Shown piece by piece: positions 1 to 6,817 of a DNA stretch of 64,000 nt. A program made the position numbers and the translations under genes. Location of the stretch: assembly GCA_029265815.1 (NCBI GenBank), contig JAJUGU010000001.1:434001-498000 (forward strand). The letters run 5' to 3'. The stretch comes from Anaerolineaceae bacterium. GTDB lineage: Bacteria; Chloroflexota; Anaerolineae; Anaerolineales; Anaerolineaceae. Position 1 is the stretch's first letter; the number at the start of each line of letters is the position of its first letter. Below the pieces are notes generated by a model, which was not told where the DNA came from, searched no databases, and saw only the letters and a list, made by a program, of their open reading frames with translations.

Positions 1-476
1 GATGAAAGCCGATTAAGGTATCGAACCAGATGGATATTGGAAATATCCCCCCGTTCGAATAATTCAGCCGTTCTCCGCTCGGCCCGGCGGGTAATGGCAC
101 GTGCCATTGATACCGCCGCGCTGGCAGGTGTATCTCCAGGGAGAATAAACCCCTGTGGAGATTCCACGGTCGTGGATAAATCATCGATTTTTGTTTCTAG
201 TTCTATGATCGATTCGCTAGAAATTTTCCGAAATCTCTCTGCATTTTCAGTTGAAGCTGCGACTTCAGCCATTAGCTCGTATAACCGCCGTTGAATGCCA
301 ATGATCTCATTGTGATAGTTCTCGGCAGGTAAAAGGCTTCGAGCCATACCCAATGCCGCTGTAAGCTCATCGATGGTGCCCAGTGTTTCCATACGCAGAT
401 CAAATTTCTTGACACGGTCATCACCAAGAATCCCGGTTGTTCCATCATCACCAGTGCGGGTATAGAATCTGGTCAT
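1..476 (-). CDS. PduO-type cob(I)alamin adenosyltransferase, C-terminus cut by window edge
   Basis: Not closed inside the window; read on the minus strand from ATG at 476 with GGAGCGAG just upstream. The product begins MTRFYTRTGDDGTTGILG, the nucleotide-binding signature of PduO-type ATP:corrinoid adenosyltransferases, and continues with LGTIDELTAALGMAR and, near the edge, IHLVRYLNRLS, all in the family order. The enzyme transfers the adenosyl group of ATP to cob(I)alamin in the cytoplasm, making coenzyme B12. About 158 codons are visible and the family is usually 180-195 residues, so only the last helix is missing. It is the last visible gene of a minus-strand group that follows the solute-binding protein gene and a hypothetical gene; the start lies 14 bases beyond the stop of the latter. 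No B12 riboswitch is visible. Confidence 0.92.
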   Translation of the reverse strand, partial: MTRFYTRTGDDGTTGILGDDRVKKFDLRMETLGTIDELTAALGMARSLLPAENYHNEIIGIQRRLYELMAEVAASTENAERFRKISSESIIELETKIDDLSTTVESPQGFILPGDTPASAAVSMARAITRRAERRTAELFERGDISNIHLVRYLNRLS

Positions 477-490
477 CTTCTCGCTCCTTC

Positions 491-1024
491 TCATTTCAAA
501 TAGAGAAATGGGTAATATTCTTGTGGAAAACTTTTTTCCAGCTCCTCATTCCAGACAAATCCATCATAGACCGCAATTTGATTGAGTTTTTCATCTATTT
601 GGAGCAGTTTTTCAGATAATTGTTTATCAGTAAATCTCAAAGCATCCATTAGAAGAGCAATGATTACCCTTACACGAACATTGTATTGGTAAGAAGGATC
701 AATTGCACCATATTCAAGAATCTCATCCACTATCGATCTCCATTGTCGCAACCTCATTGAAAGTTCGGCCTTGATCTTTTTCTCCCATGCAGCTCGGTGA
801 TGTTCAATAATCCCTTGAGCATGATTAATCGCCTGATCCAATTCTGCATCAATACCCACACGGATGCGCTTCATAGCCAACATCAAGTTTCCGGGTGATA
901 AAGGCGGAATCGATCCTTTCGATCGCCAAAGGATCACCGTTGATAAAAGATACTCTTCCAATTCAAATAACGAAGATAGGATCAATATCCTGTCTTCGTT
1001 ATGGGTTCGATTCTCCATGATCAA
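491..1024 (-). CDS. hypothetical helical protein
   Basis: 177 residues, predicted mostly alpha-helical, rich in charged residues (for example the stretch around residues 75-100 with many E, K and R), no signal peptide and no membrane segment. I do not recognise a family. The ATG at 1024 overlaps the stop of the upstream solute-binding protein gene; a second ATG two codons later (1018) is an alternative start. Placement between a peptide-type ABC solute-binding protein and a cobalamin adenosyltransferase gives no firm functional clue; the tight spacing (4-base overlap upstream, 14 bases downstream) suggests cotranscription and translational coupling. Codon use looks like that of the neighbours, so it is probably a real gene rather than a shadow. 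Confidence 0.7.
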   Translation of the reverse strand: MIMENRTHNEDRILILSSLFELEEYLLSTVILWRSKGSIPPLSPGNLMLAMKRIRVGIDAELDQAINHAQGIIEHHRAAWEKKIKAELSMRLRQWRSIVDEILEYGAIDPSYQYNVRVRVIIALLMDALRFTDKQLSEKLLQIDEKLNQIAVYDGFVWNEELEKSFPQEYYPFLYLK

Positions 1025-2709
1025 TTACCTGTGGATTCCGTTTCTTGAACGGAGCGTCTGGCAGTCATGTACCACTTCGTAATTGATGACAGTCTATCAC
1101 TGGTATCAAACAAAGGTCCAACGGAAACACCCTGGATTTGTGTATCAATGGCATAGTTATAGACTGGAAAATACAAGGGCAATGCAGGCAGTTCCTCTGA
1201 AAAAACTACCTGAAAGTTATGGTACAAACGAGTGCGTTCTGCAAGATCAGTAGTGACCCTGGCTTGTTCGAGTATATCACTCGCCAATCGGTTATTCCAC
1301 TGAGAATAGTTCTGACCACCCGCAGCTTGTCCAAGATCCCAGAACGGATAAGGATCCGGATCTGGGGTCTGACTCAGGTTTAAATCAACCAGGGCTGCCT
1401 GGAATGCTCGAGGATTAAGAACATCACTGATAAAGATATCAGGCGCTACAGGGTCAAGACGGATATTGATATCCAATTTTTTCCATTCGGCAGCGATAAA
1501 CTCGGCGAGATGTTGGTGAAGGTCATCATCGGGGTAACTGAGTGTGAAAGTTAGCTCAGTTTCTTCTTTTTTTCGAACTGGAGTGGTGTCACCAGTCACT
1601 ACAAAACCTGCTTCTTTGAGCATAGCTTTTGAAGCTTCAGGATCATAAGTGACTACCGGTGTATTTTCATTATAAGCCCACGTACCTGGCAGTATCACAC
1701 CATTAGCCTGGATTGCCTGACCCTGCAGGATTTCATCAATCATAGCCTGACGATTAATTCCCTTTAGCAATGCAGTTCTGATGTCAGCTTCTTGCAAGAA
1801 CGAAGCGCTTTGATCGTTAAGGTTAAACATGATCATGCTTATCCTCGGCAGACGGCTGGTGTACACTGCCAGTTTCGAATCTGCCAATGCAGCAGATAGG
1901 TTTTCAGTGGTAATTTCAGAAACACCTTGAACATAACCATCCTGATATGCCTGAAATGCAGTTTGAGAATCTGGGTAATATCGAAAAACAATTTTTTGAA
2001 GGTATGGTTTTTCGCCAATGTACCCATCAAATGCAGTAAGGGTGATCCCAGTTATATCTGATCCTTCCATTGTGAGTTCGGAGAATTGGAAAGGACCACT
2101 CCCAATCGGCTGCAAATTGATCGATGAGTTGGCAATTTGCTCAAGCGTCATATCACCAAAAATATGTTCCGGCAGAACGCCAAAAGCCAGATAATCCATG
2201 AATGGAGCATACGACTCAGGAAGAATGATTTGCATGTTGCGGCTATCGAAAACTTTTACATCAATGGCATTCCAAAGCTCTTCGATATCATCCGGAATAA
2301 ATTCCCCACCATCTCGAAGCAGGCTAATAGTAAACTCGATGTCACTTGTGGTAAGTGGCTCACCATCATGCCAGATGAGCCCATCTTTAAGTGTGATATT
2401 GTAGAGAGTCCCATCCACCGATACGCCCACTGATTCTGCAAGGTCAGGAACTGCAACCCCATTAGAATCGAATTTAACAATTCCCGAAAAGATCAGGCTA
2501 TCAACATCACGATCAACACTATTAATTGAATCAAGCAAAGGATTAAGCCGTTGAATGCTTCCAATCAAGGCTTCAGTGTAAACTCCTCCTTCAACTGGTT
2601 GGGGCTGTCCACCATCTCCAAACCCGCCGCGCTTCTCCAGGATCAGGAGTGTGCCAACCACAATGCCAGTTAAAAAGAGTATCAGTAATTGCCAGCGATA
2701 TTTTTTCAT
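1021..2709 (-). CDS. ABC transporter substrate-binding protein, family 5 (peptide/nickel type)
   Basis: 562 residues. An N-terminal hydrophobic segment (about residues 7-24, LLILFLTGIVVGTLLIL) follows MKKYRWQ and looks like an uncleaved signal anchor or signal peptide without a lipobox cysteine. The body has the SBP_bac_5 pattern: LAESVGVSVDGTLYNITLKDGLIWHDG near residue 90-120, NPLLDSIN near the N-terminus, and a C-terminal PYPFWDLGQAAGGQNYSQWNN motif typical of the ligand-closing lobe. Such proteins capture oligopeptides or other solutes outside the membrane for an ABC importer. No permease or ATPase genes lie nearby, so the partner transporter must be encoded elsewhere or the protein acts alone. 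The start has AAGGA only 3 bases before ATG, and a terminator for secG lies 17 bases upstream. Confidence 0.88.
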   Translation of the reverse strand: MKKYRWQLLILFLTGIVVGTLLILEKRGGFGDGGQPQPVEGGVYTEALIGSIQRLNPLLDSINSVDRDVDSLIFSGIVKFDSNGVAVPDLAESVGVSVDGTLYNITLKDGLIWHDGEPLTTSDIEFTISLLRDGGEFIPDDIEELWNAIDVKVFDSRNMQIILPESYAPFMDYLAFGVLPEHIFGDMTLEQIANSSINLQPIGSGPFQFSELTMEGSDITGITLTAFDGYIGEKPYLQKIVFRYYPDSQTAFQAYQDGYVQGVSEITTENLSAALADSKLAVYTSRLPRISMIMFNLNDQSASFLQEADIRTALLKGINRQAMIDEILQGQAIQANGVILPGTWAYNENTPVVTYDPEASKAMLKEAGFVVTGDTTPVRKKEETELTFTLSYPDDDLHQHLAEFIAAEWKKLDINIRLDPVAPDIFISDVLNPRAFQAALVDLNLSQTPDPDPYPFWDLGQAAGGQNYSQWNNRLASDILEQARVTTDLAERTRLYHNFQVVFSEELPALPLYFPVYNYAIDTQIQGVSVGPLFDTSDRLSSITKWYMTARRSVQETESTGN

Positions 2710-2725
2710 AGTCCTTATATATATG

Positions 2726-2760
2726 AAAAAGGCAGCTACCCTTCATCAAGGTGAGCCGCC
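2726..2760 (-). terminator. intrinsic terminator after secG
   Basis: On the minus strand GGCGGCT and AGCTGCC form a 7-bp outer stem, extended by ACC-TT/AA-GGGT inside, followed by TTTTTC. It lies 41 bases after the secG stop and ends only 16 bases before the ATG of the solute-binding protein gene. Confidence 0.75.
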
Positions 2761-2801
2761 TCGAATTTACGGGTTCAGAACCTCGAAAAACGAAGCCTGA
2801 A

Positions 2802-3026
2802 TTAGCCGCGCAGTAATACTGCTGTCAGCGTTAGAGCGATAAAAATAACGCTCAAAACGATTGTTATCCAAAATAACGTCTTTTCGATCCCTCGACGTGC
2901 AGTGAACACGCCACCTGTTTCGGCGCCAGTCAAACCGCCCAGTCCAACTCCTTTATTTTGCAGGACGACACTGGCGATCAATGCTAAAGAAGTTATAATT
3001 AGGGCGATATCAATATACTGAGTCAC
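2802..3026 (-). CDS. secG: preprotein translocase subunit SecG
   Basis: 74 residues with two membrane segments (about residues 5-23 and 50-70) separated by the cytoplasmic loop VLQNKGVGLGGLTGAETGGVFTARRGIE, the SecG hallmark. SecG is the accessory subunit of the SecYEG channel and eases SecA-driven translocation. The start is GTG at 3026, chosen because AGGAGG sits 6 bases upstream and the first membrane segment follows directly. A consensus promoter lies upstream and a terminator downstream, so secG is probably monocistronic. It is divergent from the PHP gene with interleaved promoters. Confidence 0.93.
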   Translation of the reverse strand: MTQYIDIALIITSLALIASVVLQNKGVGLGGLTGAETGGVFTARRGIEKTLFWITIVLSVIFIALTLTAVLLRG

Positions 3027-3050
3027 GTTAACCTCCTGAATTTTAAAACC

Positions 3051-3080
3051 TTGAAAATTATACCGTTCTTAGTCCATAAT
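3051..3080 (+). promoter_or_regulatory. promoter of the PHP gene (leaderless start)
   Basis: TTGAAA (3051-3056), 18-bp spacer, CATAAT (3075-3080). The expected transcription start near 3087 is only about 4 bases before the ATG at 3091, and there is no Shine-Dalgarno sequence. Confidence 0.6.
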
Positions 3081-3086
3081 CGTCAA
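3057..3086 (-). promoter_or_regulatory. sigma-70-type promoter of secG
   Basis: Minus strand TTGACG (3086-3081), 18-bp spacer, TATAAT (3062-3057). It interlaces with the plus-strand promoter of the PHP gene. Confidence 0.8.
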
Positions 3087-3090
3087 CCTA

Positions 3091-4176
3091 ATGAATGAAC
3101 TTGTCTGCAACCTTCACATCCACTCAACCTATTCGGACGGCACAGGAAATTATTCCCAGATAGCTGAACAAGCCATTGCATCCAACATTGATGTTGCGAT
3201 TATCACCGATCATAACATCCACGTGAGAGGCATCGAAAAATATTACCACAAAGATGAAAAATGTGTGCTCATTCTCACCGGTGAAGAAGTTCATGACCCA
3301 AACCGGAACCCGCAAAAAAACCACGCACTTGTGATAGGCTGTGAAGAAGAAGTAGCTTCCCTGGCTCCTCACTCGCAGGAATTAATCAATAGAGTTCGAA
3401 GTGCTGGTGGAGCAGTGTTTCTGGCGCACCCATATGAAAATGACCTTCCTTTATTTAATGAAACAGATATTTCTTGGGTGAATTGGGAAGTAGAAGGATT
3501 TACCGGCATTGAATTGTGGAACAGTTTTAGCGAATTCAAAACCGTCGTCAGGAATTTCAGCCATGCTCTATTCTATGCATTCTTTCCAGAACTGATCCCT
3601 CACCAACCATTGCAGCAAACCCTGGCTAAATGGGATGAACTACTCAGTAACGGCCAGAAGATATTCGCAGTGGGAGGTGCTGACTCACACGCTTTACATT
3701 TCAAGAAGGGTTTGATTCAAAAAACGATTTTTCCATATCATTATCACTTTTCAACTATTAACAATCATCTACTCTTACCTCATCCCTTAACAGGTGACTT
3801 GGTTGAAGATAAGCGCGCCATCTACAACGCACTTTTTTCTGGCTCATCCTTCATCGGGAACGATCTTCCCGCCTCTACGCGTGGGTTCTCCTTTACTGCA
3901 GAGAGCGATCAGGTTTCAGTTGGCATGGGAGAGGAACTCAAACTTGCTCCCGGAGCCACGATCCGCGTATCGCTTCCTCAACCAGGGTTATTGCGTTTGA
4001 TTCACAACGGCACGGCTATCCAAAACCTACAAAATTCTGATCGGCTGTTGTGTACGATTACCGAACCAGGTGCTTATAGGGTAGAAGCATACATTAAATA
4101 CTTTAACCAATACCGGGGATGGATATTCAGCAATCCGATTTTCTTTCATGCAGACAGGAAATATCGACAAAAATGA
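3091..4176 (+). CDS. PHP-domain metal-dependent phosphoesterase
   Basis: 361 residues. The N-terminal PHP fold shows HIHSTYSDGTG (residues 10-20), the VAIITDHN motif (about 36-43), an AHPYEND motif in the middle (about 112-118) and a GGADSHALH motif (about 200-208); these carry the metal-binding His and Asp residues of the PHP superfamily. The C-terminal ~90 residues look like a beta-sandwich add-on. Proteins of this type hydrolyse phosphoester bonds; the substrate here is unknown and it is not a DNA polymerase or histidinol phosphatase in context. No signal peptide. The next gene starts inside its stop codon (ATGA), so the two are translationally coupled. The mRNA appears leaderless. Confidence 0.82.
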   Translation: MNELVCNLHIHSTYSDGTGNYSQIAEQAIASNIDVAIITDHNIHVRGIEKYYHKDEKCVLILTGEEVHDPNRNPQKNHALVIGCEEEVASLAPHSQELINRVRSAGGAVFLAHPYENDLPLFNETDISWVNWEVEGFTGIELWNSFSEFKTVVRNFSHALFYAFFPELIPHQPLQQTLAKWDELLSNGQKIFAVGGADSHALHFKKGLIQKTIFPYHYHFSTINNHLLLPHPLTGDLVEDKRAIYNALFSGSSFIGNDLPASTRGFSFTAESDQVSVGMGEELKLAPGATIRVSLPQPGLLRLIHNGTAIQNLQNSDRLLCTITEPGAYRVEAYIKYFNQYRGWIFSNPIFFHADRKYRQK

Positions 4177-4649
4177 CCGTAAACAACATTATCAGAATGC
4201 TTGAAGCTGCAAAGGTGCGGTACCAGATATTTGAACTGTCAGCGGAGAAGATTAGTGCGATTGATACAGCGACAATTTTATCTATACCACCTGAAATTGT
4301 GTATAAAACAATTGTAATCCTGCCACTTAAAGGGAAACCCGTGCTCTGCATTGTTTCTGCCACACAAACTGTCGACCTTAAGAAAGTGGCGTCAACATTA
4401 TCAGAAAAAAAGGTGCACATAGCCTCTCAGGCAGAAGCAGAGAAATTAACAGGCTTGCAAACCGGAGGAATTTCTCCACTTGCCCTCCTTAACAAAGGAT
4501 TCAGGATGATCATTGATTCATCTGCAACACAGTATGAGCAAATTCACATTTCAGGGGGACAGCGTGGATTAAACATTCGCATTTACACGGAAGATCTTAT
4601 TAAACTAATTCATCCTATCATCGCATCCATCTCCACTCCACTAGGCTAA
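4173..4649 (+). CDS. YbaK/EbsC-family aminoacyl-tRNA deacylase
   Basis: 158 residues. I chose ATG 4173 because it forms the ATGA overlap with the PHP gene stop and matches the family N-terminus (MTVNNIIRMLEAAKVRYQIF); an in-frame ATG at 4119 would give an unrelated tail. The YbaK fold is seen in YKTIVILPLKGKPVLCIV, the region DLKKVASTLSEKKV and a GLQTGGISPLAL motif, the conserved GxxxGGISPxG-like loop. Family members hydrolyse Cys-tRNA(Pro) or related mischarged tRNAs in the cytoplasm. Usual length is about 155-160, so it is complete. A 61-base gap with a new promoter separates it from the FHA genes. Confidence 0.85.
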   Translation: MTVNNIIRMLEAAKVRYQIFELSAEKISAIDTATILSIPPEIVYKTIVILPLKGKPVLCIVSATQTVDLKKVASTLSEKKVHIASQAEAEKLTGLQTGGISPLALLNKGFRMIIDSSATQYEQIHISGGQRGLNIRIYTEDLIKLIHPIIASISTPLG

Positions 4650-4699
4650 GATATTTATAAATCTCAACGAATTATCCTTATATGTTACCCTTGATTGGT

Positions 4700-4705
4700 T
4701 ATAAT
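4700..4705 (+). promoter_or_regulatory. -10 box of the FHA-FHA-mtnP-SEDS operon (leaderless start)
   Basis: Perfect TATAAT five bases before the ATG at 4711; the expected transcription start (about 4712) falls on the start codon. No good -35 box and no Shine-Dalgarno sequence are visible. Confidence 0.5.
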
Positions 4706-4710
4706 TTAAA

Positions 4711-5502
4711 ATGATGAACCAACTTGACGTTATTGAAAAACGAATTCGGGATTTATTTGAATCAAGCACATCAATTCTGATTGGATCAGACGAGAGTGCC
4801 CAGTTCATTCATCGTCTCTGCGAATCTCTTCAAAATTACTTTCTTGACCTCGACGAAGAAACACAATCGGTAAATCCAGTTTTTCAAATTACATTAAATC
4901 CAGTTACATTGAATCACTGGAAGTGTCATCCGGATTGGGAACAGATTTTGATAGAAATCTTAACCTCCACAGCAGCTGAGTTTGGTATTCAGTATAAATC
5001 ACCACCTGAGTTATCTATCGTGGCCAGGAACTCTGTTGAGAATGGTGAAGTTTTGGTCACGGTGACAGTACCATCTTCTTCGTATACAAAAACGGGTGCT
5101 ATTCCTCTTCAGAAGGGCAATATAGATCATACACCACCCACACCGACTGAAGTGGGTTCTTACTTAATACTTAAAGGTGACAAAATTGTTCCTCTTTCAA
5201 AAAGCGTGATCAATATCGGCCGCAAGAGCAGCAATCAAATCATCATCAACGACTTGCGCATATCTCGGATTCACGCGCAAATACGCCGTATCCAGGGATC
5301 GTACGTCATTTTTGATGTCGGCTCCACTGGTGGAACCTATGTCAATTCAACGCGTATCAACCAGCACACACTTCGTCCGGGTGACGTGATCTCACTGGCT
5401 GGATATACCATGATTTATTCTGAAGATCAGGTTATTCAATCAGCAGAAACTAAAGAAAAAACATCGGAGATTAAACCCCAAGTTCAGGAGGAAAATTCCT
5501 GA
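4711..5502 (+). CDS. FhaA-like protein: DUF3662 domain plus C-terminal FHA domain
   Basis: 263 residues. Residues 1-125 resemble the DUF3662 domain found before FHA in actinobacterial FhaA (start LDVIEKRIRDLFE; FQITLNPVTLNHW). A linker of about 30 residues leads to an FHA domain at about 150-240 with VINIGRKSSNQIIINDLRISRIHAQI and GGTYVNSTRI, carrying the conserved GR, S, H and N residues that bind phosphothreonine. A charged tail follows. In Actinobacteria FhaA and FhaB read phosphorylation by PknA/PknB and connect it to RodA/PbpA and peptidoglycan synthesis; here the same order of FHA-FHA-SEDS/PBP is kept but no kinase or phosphatase gene is next to it. ATG 4714 is an alternative start one codon later. 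Overlaps the next gene by TGATG. Confidence 0.87.
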   Translation: MMNQLDVIEKRIRDLFESSTSILIGSDESAQFIHRLCESLQNYFLDLDEETQSVNPVFQITLNPVTLNHWKCHPDWEQILIEILTSTAAEFGIQYKSPPELSIVARNSVENGEVLVTVTVPSSSYTKTGAIPLQKGNIDHTPPTPTEVGSYLILKGDKIVPLSKSVINIGRKSSNQIIINDLRISRIHAQIRRIQGSYVIFDVGSTGGTYVNSTRINQHTLRPGDVISLAGYTMIYSEDQVIQSAETKEKTSEIKPQVQEENS

Positions 5503-5933
5503 TGCTGGCTGTATTGGTTTTTTTACTGCGAATTTTAATTTTGATCGCATTGTTCTCTTTCGTCGGTTGGACAGTTTATACCTTATGGCGCGACCTGAAA
5601 TTTCAAAGCCAATCACTTGCGACTCAGAAAATTCCTCATATCTCTGTATATCAGGAAAATGATCCTGCAAGTTCAAAGCTCATCTATACCCGGCCAGAAT
5701 TGCAGATTGGACGTGATCCTGCCTGTGATATCCAGGTCAACGATGAAACGGTTTCAAACCACCATGCCAGATTGGTTTATAAGAATAAACAATGGTGGAT
5801 TGAAGACCTCCTATCTACGAATGGTACCTTCTTAAACGATGAGCGCATCGAAACACCCACTATTTTGATTAGTGGCGACGAATTACGTGTAGGAAAAGTC
5901 TCATTGGTCGTTGAAATTCAACCTCTCTCTTAA
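5502..5933 (+). CDS. FhaB-like membrane-anchored FHA protein
   Basis: 143 residues: one membrane helix at about residues 3-28 (VLVFLLRILILIALFSFVGWTV), a short linker, then an FHA domain at about 55-138 with LQIGRDPACDIQV, VSNHHARLV and STNGTFLNDERI, which hold all the phosphothreonine-contact residues (GR, SxxHA, NGT/N). Size and architecture match actinobacterial FhaB (FipA-like partner of division and cell-wall proteins). Start overlaps the previous stop (TGATG). It would sit on the cytoplasmic side of the membrane next to the SEDS protein encoded two genes downstream. Confidence 0.87.
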   Translation: MLAVLVFLLRILILIALFSFVGWTVYTLWRDLKFQSQSLATQKIPHISVYQENDPASSKLIYTRPELQIGRDPACDIQVNDETVSNHHARLVYKNKQWWIEDLLSTNGTFLNDERIETPTILISGDELRVGKVSLVVEIQPLS

Positions 5934-5950
5934 TCTAAAATGGAGTCATT

Positions 5951-6817
5951 ATGAATAAAAAACCTATTCTTGGTGTCATCGGTGGATCTGGATTGTATAA
6001 TTTTCCTGCGCTTGAATCTGTGGAAATGATCAAACCAGAAACACCTTTTGGTTTCCCAAGTGCTCCAATCACAATCGGAGAATTACATGGAAAACGTGTC
6101 GCTTTTCTTGCGCGACATGGAATTGGACACACTCTCTCGCCTGCTGAGGTAAATTATCGTGCAAATATTTACGCATTAAAAATGATAGGCGTCGATAAAG
6201 TTGTCAGCATCAGTGCCTGTGGATCACTGCGTGAAGACTATGCTCCTGGGCAGATCGTAATCCCTGACCAGTTGTTTGATTTCACACATCGCCGCGAGCG
6301 TTCTTTCTTTGGTAATGGGATTGTGGTTCATGTTTCTGCAGCTGATCCTTTCTGCCCTGAATTATCCACGCTCCTCTACCAAACTGTCTCACAATCAGGA
6401 CCTACTGCGCATAAAGGCGGATCAATGATCACGATTGAGGGTCCCCGATTTTCCACCAAAACCGAATCGAATCTCTACCGTGCCTGGGGATTCTCTTTGA
6501 TCGGGATGACCACCTCCCCCGAAGCCTTTCTCGCCAGAGAAGCAGAAATGTGTTATGCCGTCATGGCTCATGTTACTGATTATGATGTCTGGCATATTAC
6601 AGAAGAGAACGTCAGCGTGGATCTGGTCGTCAAAACGTTACAAAAAAACACCGAAGTGGCTCAACAAAGTATTCTCGCACTGGTAGATCATCTTCCTGAA
6701 GCACTAAATTGTACATGCAATCATGCCCTTGAGAATGCAATCATTACCAGCCGTGATGCAATCGATGCTCAAACCAAGAAACGTCTGAGCCTTCTACTCG
6801 ATAAATATCTCAAGTGA
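5951..6817 (+). CDS. mtnP: S-methyl-5'-thioadenosine phosphorylase
   Basis: 288 residues. Begins KPILGVIGGSGLYNF, with the phosphate-binding GSG; RHGIGH, VISISACGSLRE-like and TIEGPRFSTKTESNLYR motifs and GMTTSPEAFLAREAEMCYAVM follow in the order of the MTAP/PNP class. The enzyme splits methylthioadenosine with phosphate into adenine and methylthioribose-1-phosphate, part of the methionine salvage pathway. Length is normal for the family. GGAG lies 7 bases before ATG 5951, 18 bases after fhaB-like; the stop overlaps the GTG start of the SEDS fusion (GTGA), so this metabolic gene is embedded in a cell-wall operon. No other methionine salvage gene is in the window. Confidence 0.92.
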   Translation: MNKKPILGVIGGSGLYNFPALESVEMIKPETPFGFPSAPITIGELHGKRVAFLARHGIGHTLSPAEVNYRANIYALKMIGVDKVVSISACGSLREDYAPGQIVIPDQLFDFTHRRERSFFGNGIVVHVSAADPFCPELSTLLYQTVSQSGPTAHKGGSMITIEGPRFSTKTESNLYRAWGFSLIGMTTSPEAFLAREAEMCYAVMAHVTDYDVWHITEENVSVDLVVKTLQKNTEVAQQSILALVDHLPEALNCTCNHALENAIITSRDAIDAQTKKRLSLLLDKYLK

